Below are positions 14,610 through 21,617 of a stretch of 26,931 nucleotides of DNA, in pieces (the stretch's first letter is position 1; every line of letters begins with the position of its first letter). Source of the stretch: an uncultured Clostridia bacterium (lineage in GTDB: Bacteria > Bacillota > Clostridia > TANB77 > CAG-508); NCBI GenBank assembly GCA_934122385.1, contig CAKOWP010000010.1:1-26931 (forward strand), given 5' to 3'. The notes beneath the pieces are model-generated. The model saw only the letters and a list, made by a program, of their open reading frames with translations. It did not search any database and was not told where the DNA came from. Both the position numbers and the translations under genes were made by a program.

Positions 14610-16295
14610 TTATTGCATTTTTCTTCTTCTACCACGTTGGCTTTTTGGAAGTTCATTTGGAGCAACTTTTCTTTTTGTTCTTACAGGTTCTCTCATGCTC
14701 TTTTCGTACTCTCTTCTAAACTCCAATATTTCTTTATCTTCTTTTATTTCTTCCTTTATTTCTTTTCTTACTTTTTTTGCTTTTTTAGCCTCTCTTGCCT
14801 CTTTCTTCAATTTTTGTTCTTTCAGTTTTATCATTTCGTCAGCTTGTTTTATTGACTCAATTCTATCACTATATTTACTGCTAAATTTGCTATTTCTTTT
14901 TTTAGTATCTTTATCTTTTTTACCCTTTTTCGCATCTTTTGCCATTTGTTTTTTTATTTTGTTAATTCTTTTATCTTCTCTCAATTTATTATTTAACATC
15001 AAATATTGTGGATCATTTTGTTTATCTTGATATTTCAAATCATCACATATAAGTCCAATTACAGACTCCGCAACTAACTCTGGGTCATGACGTATACATC
15101 CATCTGATATTGTTGATAGGTTTCTTTGTAAAAATGTTATTCCTTTTACCTTATCAATGTCACTATCTACTAGGTCTTGTCCCTCCAAATTATATTTTTT
15201 AATGTATTCTGGTACAACTTCTCCTGTATCATAAATACAATAATCTACAATTCCTTTTCCACAATGTTCTATTATTGCATTCAAATGGTCTGACACACTA
15301 TATTCATCTGTTTGACCCGGTTCTGTCATTATATTACTTATATAAACCTTTAATCCTGTTGACTCTTTTATAGCTTTTGCTACACCATTTACCAATAAGT
15401 TAGGTATTACATTTGTATACAAACTTCCTGGTCCTATTATGATGCAATCAGCTTCTTTTATAGCATCTATTACACCTGGAGCAGGTCTACAATTTGTAGG
15501 ATTTAGATAAATTCTATTTATTTTTGTTACCTTATCATATACCATTTCTGATATTTTTGATTTTTCTGTTACCAAATATCCATTAGCTAATTCTGCTGTT
15601 ATATTCATTTCGTCTAAAGTTACTGGTAAAACTCTTCCTACTATATTTAACACTTCATTGCTTTTTATTATTGAATCTGAAAAATCATTATTAATATTCT
15701 TCATTGCACTAAAATATATATCAGAAAATGTTAAATTTCTTAATCTACCCTCTTTAAATTTGTAATTAAACAGTTTATCTATTTGTCCTTCTTGATTAGA
15801 AAGTGCAATAATACTATCTTTTACATCATCTAAAGGCATTGTTTGCAATTCTTTTCTTGATTCAGTTTGTCCTTCTCCATAATCAGAAATTGTAACTATT
15901 GCTGTTAAGTTATCTGTATATTTTTTTAGTCCTGCAAGAACAGTATTTAAGCCTGTCCCGCCACCTATTACAACGATGTTAGGTCCTTGGTGATATACCT
16001 TTTTGTTAAATATCAATGATTTTACATTAACATTGCTTTTGTCATTCATTCTGTCATCTGTTGACTCAATTAATATTTCTAATGTCCTTTTATTAAATCC
16101 AACTAGTCCTGATACTACAGCTATTACGCCTATTACAAATGTAACAATTATTTTTGCCAATTCACCAAATGACATTTCTTTTAGCACTAGTATTTCTGCA
16201 GTTCCATAACATACTAATGCTATTCCTATCAATATTATAAGCATCCATCTTTTTAATTTACTTTTTGAGTCAAACCATTTTATAATTCCATTCAT
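14610..16295 (-). CDS. yvcK: YvcK/CofD-like gluconeogenesis factor, membrane-anchored
   Basis: A 561-residue protein. Two membrane helices (about 17-39 and 46-67) precede a CofD-like Rossmann domain starting NIVVIGGGTGLNTVLAGLKKY, with LEGRLRNLTFSD-like KEGRLRNLTFSD, PAPGVIDAIKEADCIIIGPGSLYTNVIPNLLV, NIMTEPGQTD and SVSDHLNAI. After about residue 440 comes a tail of about 110 residues very rich in Lys, Arg and Glu, probably coiled coil and nucleic-acid or membrane binding. YvcK binds UDP-GlcNAc in Bacillus and coordinates carbon use with wall synthesis. The loop usually read DDGGSSGRLR is SDYGEGQTESRKEL here. GGAGG is nine bases before the ATG at 16295. The usual neighbours rapZ and whiA are missing, but murB is upstream as in many Clostridia. 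Confidence 0.88.
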   Translation of the reverse strand: MNGIIKWFDSKSKLKRWMLIILIGIALVCYGTAEILVLKEMSFGELAKIIVTFVIGVIAVVSGLVGFNKRTLEILIESTDDRMNDKSNVNVKSLIFNKKVYHQGPNIVVIGGGTGLNTVLAGLKKYTDNLTAIVTISDYGEGQTESRKELQTMPLDDVKDSIIALSNQEGQIDKLFNYKFKEGRLRNLTFSDIYFSAMKNINNDFSDSIIKSNEVLNIVGRVLPVTLDEMNITAELANGYLVTEKSKISEMVYDKVTKINRIYLNPTNCRPAPGVIDAIKEADCIIIGPGSLYTNVIPNLLVNGVAKAIKESTGLKVYISNIMTEPGQTDEYSVSDHLNAIIEHCGKGIVDYCIYDTGEVVPEYIKKYNLEGQDLVDSDIDKVKGITFLQRNLSTISDGCIRHDPELVAESVIGLICDDLKYQDKQNDPQYLMLNNKLREDKRINKIKKQMAKDAKKGKKDKDTKKRNSKFSSKYSDRIESIKQADEMIKLKEQKLKKEAREAKKAKKVRKEIKEEIKEDKEILEFRREYEKSMREPVRTKRKVAPNELPKSQRGRRRKMQ

Positions 16296-16336
16296 TTTCA
16301 CTTACCTCCAAATGTGTCTCTTTTAGCTCGTTTCTG

Positions 16337-17254
16337 CTATTCTAAGATTTTAATTTCAAATTCTATTTTCTTTCCAAATTTTTCATAAACTTTATCTGTA
16401 ACGTACTTTGCTAAATCTAATACATCTTTTGCTGTTGCATCTCCTGTATTTATTATAAATCCTGCGTGTTTTTCTGAAACCTTAGCTCCACCTATTGAAT
16501 AGCCCTTTAATTCTGCCTCATCAATAAGTTTTGCAGTTATAAAATCTGTTCCTCTTTTAAATGTACTTCCTGCTGATGGATACTCTATTGGTTGTTTTTC
16601 TTTTCTATATTGTGCATATTCATCCATTTTAGCTTTTATCTCTTCTTTACTGCCTTTTTGCAATAACATTTTAGCCTGAAGAATTATGTATTCACCATTT
16701 GAAAATTTACTATGTCTATATGTAAACTCTGCCTCTTCATTTGTAAAGTTAAATATTTTTCCATTATAATCCATTGCTATTACTTCTGTTACTATATCTT
16801 TTATCTCTTTTCCATGTGCACCTGCATTCATTAAAATAGCGCCACCTATTGTACCTGGAATTCCAGACAACTCTTCAAATCCTGTTATTTCTTCTTTTAA
16901 AAATTTTTGTGCTAAAAAGCCTATTGGCACAGCATCATTAACTGTAACTTCAACATTTTTTGAATCTTTATTTTCTATATTAATTTCTTTTAAATTTGTT
17001 TTTATTACTATTCCTTTTATTCCTTTATCTGAAACTAATACATTACTTCCATTTCCCAAAATAGTTATTTTTATATTTTCTTTTTTTGCAAACTCCAATA
17101 CCTTTTGAAGTTCTTCAATAGAAGTTATTTTTATATAAATTTCCGCTGGTCCACCAATTTTAAACGATGTATGATTTTTCATTGGTTCATTAGTTTTTAT
17201 TAAATCTTTTGAAATTATATTTTCTAAGCTTTTTACAATTTCTGCACTTTCCAA
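16337..17254 (-). CDS. murB: UDP-N-acetylenolpyruvoylglucosamine reductase
   Basis: A 305-residue flavoenzyme, the second committed step of peptidoglycan precursor synthesis, reducing UDP-GlcNAc-enolpyruvate to UDP-MurNAc with NADPH. FAD-binding motifs: NHTSFKIGGPAEIYI and ILGNGSNVLVSDKG, then GIPGTIGGAILMNAGAHG. Catalytic features: TYRHSKF (substrate Arg), PSAGSTFKR (the proton-donating Ser), KHAGFIINTGDATAKDV, and a final FEIKILE with the conserved Glu. The short loop pattern fits type II MurB of Gram-positives. The start appears to be TTG at 17254, preceded by AGGTG at six bases; the next in-frame ATG would cut into the FAD domain. It starts 23 bases after the prepilin-like gene, suggesting co-transcription, and precedes yvcK by about 40 bases. 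Confidence 0.93.
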   Translation of the reverse strand: MESAEIVKSLENIISKDLIKTNEPMKNHTSFKIGGPAEIYIKITSIEELQKVLEFAKKENIKITILGNGSNVLVSDKGIKGIVIKTNLKEINIENKDSKNVEVTVNDAVPIGFLAQKFLKEEITGFEELSGIPGTIGGAILMNAGAHGKEIKDIVTEVIAMDYNGKIFNFTNEEAEFTYRHSKFSNGEYIILQAKMLLQKGSKEEIKAKMDEYAQYRKEKQPIEYPSAGSTFKRGTDFITAKLIDEAELKGYSIGGAKVSEKHAGFIINTGDATAKDVLDLAKYVTDKVYEKFGKKIEFEIKILE

Positions 17255-17277
17255 TTTTGCACCTGCTTTCTTTGTTT

Positions 17278-17733
17278 TTATTCACTTTTAGAATATATAT
17301 ACAATGCTTTATTTAAATTTGTCACTCTTACTGTTTCGTTTATTACTTCCCCTGTTTTGTAATTGACTATAAAAGTATCATCTTCACTTGTTATTCCTAA
17401 GTTTTCAAGGTCTGCCTTTCCAAGTTTTTTATATTCTGTTCCTTTTAATTCTATGCTATCTCCTGTTTTACTATTTATGTCTTTTATTATTTCTTGCACT
17501 TCTGCTATATTAACATCTGTTCCTGGTAATTCTTCTTTTGTTAATTGTGCTTTTGTATTTCTTTCTAATATTGCATGTTGTATCATTTCTAATTCAGACA
17601 ATTGCTTTGCTGATACTGTTTCTTTATGCCCTCTTAGTGTTCCTGTTATTGATATTCCTGATATTATTAGTAATAGTACTATTGTTATTACTAGTGCTAC
17701 TAATGTTATTCCGTTATTTTTTCTTATGTTCAT
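17278..17733 (-). CDS. Prepilin-like surface protein
   Basis: A 151-residue protein with a type IV prepilin-like N-terminus: MNIRKNNG followed by ITLVALVITIVLLLIISGISI, a single hydrophobic helix after a Gly, the presumed peptidase cleavage site. The Glu normally at +5 is absent. The rest is soluble: a helical stretch (SAKQLSELEMIQHAILERN), then a small domain ending DDTFIVNYKTGEVINETVRVTNLNKALYIYSKSE. Such proteins occur in many copies in gut Clostridia; their function (pilus, pseudopilus or wall-linked) is unknown. The frame is open to 17841, but that start lies in a terminator stem. GGAAAGGAG (17783-17775) is followed by ATG AAT ATT TAA, out of frame with this gene, so the true start or reading frame is unclear. 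No prepilin peptidase is in the window. Confidence 0.65.
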   Translation of the reverse strand: MNIRKNNGITLVALVITIVLLLIISGISITGTLRGHKETVSAKQLSELEMIQHAILERNTKAQLTKEELPGTDVNIAEVQEIIKDINSKTGDSIELKGTEYKKLGKADLENLGITSEDDTFIVNYKTGEVINETVRVTNLNKALYIYSKSE

Positions 17734-17832
17734 TTGCTTTTTTGTATGACTATTTATTTTTAAATATTCATACTCTCCTTTCCGTTTTTGTTTTCTGTTA
17801 TAATATATCATTTTTTTTTCAAAATTACAATA

Positions 17833-17876
17833 ATAAGCCATACAATTTTCAATATTGTATGACTTATTATTTTTTA
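17833..17876 (-). terminator. Terminator of the Rpn-family gene
   Basis: AATAAGCCATACAAT and ATTGTATGACTTATT form a 15-base stem with one G-T pair and a short loop. On the minus strand it lies just after the end of the Rpn tail (17882) and is followed by moderately T-rich DNA. On the plus strand it is followed by a T run. Confidence 0.6.
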
Positions 17877-17881
17877 TTTTG

Positions 17882-18049
17882 TTATTTTAATTTTTCTAGT
17901 TCTTCTTTTGTTAAACTTGTTGCTTCTATTATTTTTTCAACAGAAATTCCCATTTCTAATAGTTTTTTTGCTATTTCAATACTTTTTTCTTTTTTACCTT
18001 TAATTTCTCCGTTCTTTTATTCCTTCCTTTTTCCCTTCTTTTCTTCCGC
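17882..18049 (-). pseudogene. Out-of-frame C-terminal tail of the Rpn-family gene
   Basis: After the stop at 18050 the DNA still encodes the usual Rpn tail in other frames. One frame reads EDMSGRKEGKKEGIKE (an E/G/K repeat); another reads GEIKGKKEKSIEIAKKLL and continues LEMGISVEKIIEATSLTKEELEKLK to a TAA at 17884-17882, the standard end of such proteins. At least two, probably three, small indels between about 18070 and 18000 are needed to join these pieces to the upstream frame. Confidence 0.75.
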
Positions 18050-18841
18050 TCATATCTTCCCTTTTGTATTCCGTTCTTCTTTTCCAGCTTCAAAGAAATT
18101 ATGCTCACTAGTTCTTCTATTAATCTCTGCCATTAATATAGAATTGTGCCTTTCTCTTTCCTTTGGGTCTGCACTTATAAAGTCTAAAGCCCTTATTGCT
18201 TTTTTTATTTCTTTATTTTCTTTCTCTGCCAAAATAATCCCCTCCTCATTTTGTGTAAATATACACATCCATTGGTCTAATTTTGTAAATTTTGATGGTT
18301 CTTTTTTCTTATACTTAGGTAATTCTATATAATGAAATTCTATGTATTTTGATGCAATTTCGTCTTCCTCTTTATATCCCATATTTACATATTCTTCTGG
18401 TAATGTTTCATCAAATTTTACTTTTCCTACACTATGGTAACTATTCCTTTTTAAGAAATTATAATTTGTTATAAATATTACTATGCTCTTTTTTAATTTT
18501 ATATATTCTTCTCCTTCTTGTAGCTGTTCCGATATCATTTTGCCTAAATATTCTGTTCCTCTTTCTTCTGTATTTTTCTCATCTTCCATTTGCATCTCTA
18601 TGTCAAAAATTGTTCCATCATCTATTTGAGCTTTTATATCTAATAGTCCTCGTTTTTCATCTTTTTCGTATGGTATTATTTCTGGATTTTTTATTTCTAC
18701 TTCTTTAATGTCCTTCTTTAAAATTGCTTCCAAAAAATCTTTTAATATACTTTCATTTCCTTCAAATGCAAATACTCTTTTAAATATATAATCATTTGTA
18801 ATTGGTAATCTTTCTACTTTGTTTGTTTTTTCTTTTACCAT
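18050..18841 (-). CDS. Rpn-family PD-(D/E)XK nuclease, C-terminus frameshifted
   Basis: A 263-residue protein of the Rpn/PD-(D/E)XK 'putative transposase' family. N-terminal motif NDYIFKRVFAFEGNESILKDFLEAIL, then the nuclease core LLDIKAQ (D68) and FDIEMQM (E82-x-Q84), followed by YLGKMISEQLQEGEEYIKLKKSIVIFI, the typical long helix and strand. The C-terminal part has the YIELPKYKKK and RALDFISADPKERERH segments. Rpn proteins are DNA endonucleases; in E. coli they promote RecA-independent recombination, and related genes act in phage defence with an antitoxin made from an internal start. Here the protein leaves frame at GKEERNTKGKI and stops; the expected EGR/EGK-rich tail continues in other frames to 17882. 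AAAGGAC lies before the ATG. It is isolated from its neighbours by a terminator and its own promoter. Confidence 0.85.
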   Translation of the reverse strand: MVKEKTNKVERLPITNDYIFKRVFAFEGNESILKDFLEAILKKDIKEVEIKNPEIIPYEKDEKRGLLDIKAQIDDGTIFDIEMQMEDEKNTEERGTEYLGKMISEQLQEGEEYIKLKKSIVIFITNYNFLKRNSYHSVGKVKFDETLPEEYVNMGYKEEDEIASKYIEFHYIELPKYKKKEPSKFTKLDQWMCIFTQNEEGIILAEKENKEIKKAIRALDFISADPKERERHNSILMAEINRRTSEHNFFEAGKEERNTKGKI

Positions 18842-18856
18842 ATACTGTCCTTTCTA

Positions 18857-18897
18857 ATTATACTAAATATTTTTGCTTTTGGCAATACTATTTAGTA
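18857..18897 (-). promoter_or_regulatory. Promoter of the Rpn gene with overlapping dyad
   Basis: Minus strand: TTGCCA (18885-18880), a 17-base spacer, TATAAT (18862-18857). An inverted repeat TACTAAATA/TATTTAGTA (18861-18869 and 18889-18897) brackets the -35 and spacer. The predicted start is only about 10 bases before the ATG, so the leader would be very short. Confidence 0.5.
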
Positions 18898-18899
18898 AA

Positions 18900-19136
18900 T
18901 ATTTATTAATTGTATTTACAATTTTTTTGACAATTTGCACTATAAAAAATGCACCTCCATCCTTGTCTTATTTTTTCAATACTTTTGGGTATTTTCGATT
19001 TAAATTTTGAACTTAATTTTTAATCTTAAAATTTAGAAATAATAAATTAGATTAAATTAATTAAAATATTTTTGTCTTTCCAAAGTTGCTAGATTTTATT
19101 TTTATTTTAAAATTAAATTTTATTTTTAAAAATTTT
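18900..19136. other. AT-rich intergenic DNA
   Basis: I see no supported gene. It holds A/T tracts, a small AATTGTA/TACAATT dyad near 18909-18924, and TTGCACTATAAAA (18935-18947), also found upstream of rpmF at 998-1010. On the minus strand GGAGG near 18956 is not followed by a start codon. Confidence 0.5.
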
Positions 19137-19168
19137 GACTATGCAATTGTCAAATAAATTGCATAGTC
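19137..19168 (-). terminator. Hairpin after the FxLYD-like gene
   Basis: GACTATGCAATT (19137-19148) and AATTGCATAGTC (19157-19168) are perfect 12-base arms with an 8-base loop. On the minus strand it is followed by AAAATTTTT, a weak T tract. It lies about 100 bases after the gene ending at 19267. Confidence 0.6.
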
Positions 19169-19266
19169 ATATATTACCACGGTTTTATGTTACTTGTCAA
19201 TAAAAAGATTTCGACAAAATATGACATCAGTTATGATTTCCATATTTTTTGAATATTTTTTATTAA

Positions 19267-19746
19267 TTATTTTTTCATAATTTTAAAATCATATGCATTT
19301 GCAAAATCTGCGGTAATTGAGCTATTAAATTGGATTGTTTCACCAGCTTTTACGGCCTCTATTATTCCCGGCATTTGATATAATTCTTTTCCATTTTCGT
19401 CTAATAAAACAATAGTAACTTCTTGCATATCAATATTTGATTTTGTTGTATTTTTTACATTTGCTAATAAATTTGTAACACCATCATTATATGTTATTTG
19501 CGTATTTGTAATTTCTAAACCTTGTAACTTTTTATTTTCTGTTATTTTAGAACTATTATTGAGCTTCGTTCCATCGTCTAGTACCGTTACATATTGCTCA
19601 GTTTCTGTATTTTGAATTTGGTTATTTTCTTTTGCCTTTTTATTTGATATTATTTTCTTTGCTACAATAATTATTACTATTGCTATAATTATTATTAATA
19701 CTATGTCTATTATCCTTATTCCTTGCTTTTTCTTTCTTTTTGCCAT
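19267..19746 (-). CDS. Membrane-anchored FxLYD-like protein
   Basis: A 159-residue protein: a basic start (MAKRKKKQGIR), one hydrophobic helix IIDIVLIIIIAIVIIIVAKKII (about 10-33), a polar linker, and an outer beta domain (about 75-159) with LQGLEITNTQITYNDGVTNLLANVKNTTKSNIDMQEVTIVLLDENGKELYQMPGIIEAVKAGETIQF. The pattern 'I.N....ANV.N.T......V.I.L.D..G' with a closing phrase on expelled charge resembles FxLYD/DUF3426-type domains, which are found on exported proteins and have no fixed biochemical role. ATG 19746 is used because AAAGGA is eight bases upstream; the ATG at 19755 abuts that site. It is the last gene of the leftward surface-protein run, and a hairpin lies between it and the GLUG fragment. 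Confidence 0.65.
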   Translation of the reverse strand: MAKRKKKQGIRIIDIVLIIIIAIVIIIVAKKIISNKKAKENNQIQNTETEQYVTVLDDGTKLNNSSKITENKKLQGLEITNTQITYNDGVTNLLANVKNTTKSNIDMQEVTIVLLDENGKELYQMPGIIEAVKAGETIQFNSSITADFANAYDFKIMKK

Positions 19747-19775
19747 TTTTAACATCCTTTCGTTTTTATACTATA

Positions 19776-19801
19776 ATATGGTGTGCTTTCACACACCATA
19801 T
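19776..19801. other. Hairpin between the GLUG gene and FxLYD gene
   Basis: ATATGGTGTG (19776-19785) and CACACCATAT (19792-19801) with a 6-base loop, perfect. No T run follows on the minus strand, so it may be a processing or regulatory stem rather than a terminator. Confidence 0.5.
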
Positions 19802-19846
19802 ATTTTAGCTTTATTGATATCTATTTAACTCTGCTTTAATACTTTC

Positions 19847-20186
19847 TTAAAATTTTAATTCAGGATATCCGTCTGATCCCATGTACCAAACATTGTCAAA
19901 ATCCCATCCTGTATAATTTGACTGTTGTTTCATTTCTTCTGTTGTTAGTCCTTTGCCTGATACAGTTTCAGGAACGCTTAGTGTAAATAATTCTTTATTA
20001 TAAAATGAATTTGTTAGTGTAATTCCCCCAAGTAGTTGATTATTATTGTTTTTTGAAGTATATCCTCCTCTAAAACTTCCTGTTCTGTTAGTTCCATTGC
20101 CATTTCCATACCAATAGCTATTAACTACACTTATATTTGAAAATCCAGATCTAGATTGAAATCCCACAAATCCTCCCATATCATAG
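19847..20186 (-). pseudogene. C-terminal GLUG fragment, frameshifted from the prepilin gene
   Basis: This frame continues the beta-helix of the gene above: NYDMGGFVGFQSRSGFSNISVVNSYW has the GLUG signature (GGFVG), and it ends GLTTEEMKQQSNYTGWDFDNVWYMGSDGYPELKF, the standard 'W....G.YP.L' end of GLUG proteins. It can be read from an ATG at 20179 but has no ribosome site there. Removing one A from the AAA at 20189-20187 joins it to the upstream frame as ...NSR-NYDMGGFVGF.... It is therefore most likely the severed end of the upstream gene, not an independent one. Confidence 0.8.
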
Positions 20187-21617
20187 TTTCCGACTATTCA
20201 ATGTAGTTCTAGCATAACAATTAATAAATTTTATTGTCCCAGTGCTCGTACCAGCAAAACTTCCATTATTATCTGTTGTCTTTATACTTCCTGTTACACC
20301 TACTTTTTCAAATAAACAATTTCCACTTACACTTGCAATTAATCCACACTTATAATTATTTAAGTCCTCTATTTTTATATTTTTAAATATTATATTTTTT
20401 ATTGTACAATCATTTACATCTGAAAAAATTCCTGCACCCTTATAATAACTGCTCGTTGCGGCTGGATTAACTATACTTAAATTTGAAATAGTATGTCCCT
20501 GTCCATCTATTGAGCCATCAAAATAAGCAATGCCACTATTTTTAAAATATCTAATAGTTTTAAAATCAAAACCACTCATATCAATATCATTCATAACAAT
20601 ATAATCACCGTGTCTATCTTTGCTCATATTTTGCAGGTCTTGCGGAGTATAAATTTCATAAATTTTAAATTTTTCAACTGTAACTTCTATTTCTTTTGTA
20701 ACAGTCTTTCCTCCATAAGTTCCAGTAACCACAAAAGTAAATTTTCCATTTGTTGTAATTTCATAAGGAAGAGTCTTACTTGAATCATCTTTTAGAGTTA
20801 CTGTACAATTTGTACCTTCCAAAGTTGCCTTAAAGTTTATATACAATGGATCACCTTTCTTTTGTGAACGGTCAGCTACTGATTTTGTTGCATCAGTTTC
20901 TGTTTTACTTGTTCCAATATATGGATCTGTTGTTACTATTTCCAAGTTCTTTGTTGTTACTTTTACACTATTACTTTTTTTAACATTTCCTGCATTATCA
21001 TAAGCTAACATATAAACTGTATAATCAGTACCAGGTTCTAACCCTGTGACATCATAACTTGTTGTTGTTATGTGTTCAAATTTTATATCATTTGAACCTG
21101 ATGTTGATGCTACATATGTAAATTCTGATGCTCCAAGTTCATTTAACTTATCTGCATCTCCTGTTGCTCTTAAGCTTGTCTTATCTACATTTGTTACTGT
21201 CATATTAAATGCTTCTTCTATTGTTTTTTCTACATCTCCAATTTTAACATTTAAGTTCTTATCTATTGTAAATCCAAATTCTTTTCCATCAATTTTATAT
21301 GTTCCTTTTAGTTCATTATCTGATTCAGAATAATCTTTTACAGTTATATTATTGTCTTTTCCTTGCAAATTATCGTGTAAAATTTGTAATGTTACATTAT
21401 TTCCTTTTGGTATTTCTTCTGTTTGTATCTCCATTATCGCAGTTTCAATATTTTCTTTTGCTTGTGCTTTTAATTGCACTATTTTTGCTTTTTTGGCCTT
21501 TTCTATTAGTCCTTCTTGACCTGTTAATGTCCTTATTGAAACTCCGGCTAGTATTAGAAGTATTACTATCGTTATAACTAACGCGATTAATGTTATTGCT
21601 TTGTTGTTCTTCAACAT
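20181..21617 (-). CDS. Prepilin-type GLUG beta-helix protein, C-terminally truncated
   Basis: A 478-residue protein. N-terminus: MLKNNKA then ITLIALVITIVILLILAGVSI (a prepilin-like helix without Glu at +5), a helical pilin stalk (KAKIVQLKAQAKENIETAIMEI), a small domain with DNNITVKDYSESDNELKGTYKIDGKEFGF, one Fn3-like domain (TVTNVDKTSLRATGDA to SNSVKVTTK), an Ig-like domain (PLYINFKATLEGTNCTVTLKDDSSKTLPYE), then a right-handed beta-helix starting IYTPQDLQNMSKDRHGDYIVMNDIDM and FDGSIDGQGHTISNLS. It stops at NSRKL because of a frameshift; the rest is at 19847-20186. The start at 21617 has AAAGGA four bases upstream; the frame is open to 21668 only because it overlaps the preceding gene. The role is likely adhesion or wall association; this is inferred from domains only. 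Confidence 0.75.
   Translation of the reverse strand: MLKNNKAITLIALVITIVILLILAGVSIRTLTGQEGLIEKAKKAKIVQLKAQAKENIETAIMEIQTEEIPKGNNVTLQILHDNLQGKDNNITVKDYSESDNELKGTYKIDGKEFGFTIDKNLNVKIGDVEKTIEEAFNMTVTNVDKTSLRATGDADKLNELGASEFTYVASTSGSNDIKFEHITTTSYDVTGLEPGTDYTVYMLAYDNAGNVKKSNSVKVTTKNLEIVTTDPYIGTSKTETDATKSVADRSQKKGDPLYINFKATLEGTNCTVTLKDDSSKTLPYEITTNGKFTFVVTGTYGGKTVTKEIEVTVEKFKIYEIYTPQDLQNMSKDRHGDYIVMNDIDMSGFDFKTIRYFKNSGIAYFDGSIDGQGHTISNLSIVNPAATSSYYKGAGIFSDVNDCTIKNIIFKNIKIEDLNNYKCGLIASVSGNCLFEKVGVTGSIKTTDNNGSFAGTSTGTIKFINCYARTTLNSRKL

Noticed and set aside
17734..17841. N-terminal extension MAYYCNFEKK... of the prepilin-like gene
   Set aside because: The start codon lies inside the stem of the Rpn terminator and has no ribosome site.
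20181..20190. Programmed frameshifting in the GLUG gene
   Set aside because: The local sequence AGT CGG AAA CTA TGA has no slippery heptamer, and no stimulatory stem is evident.
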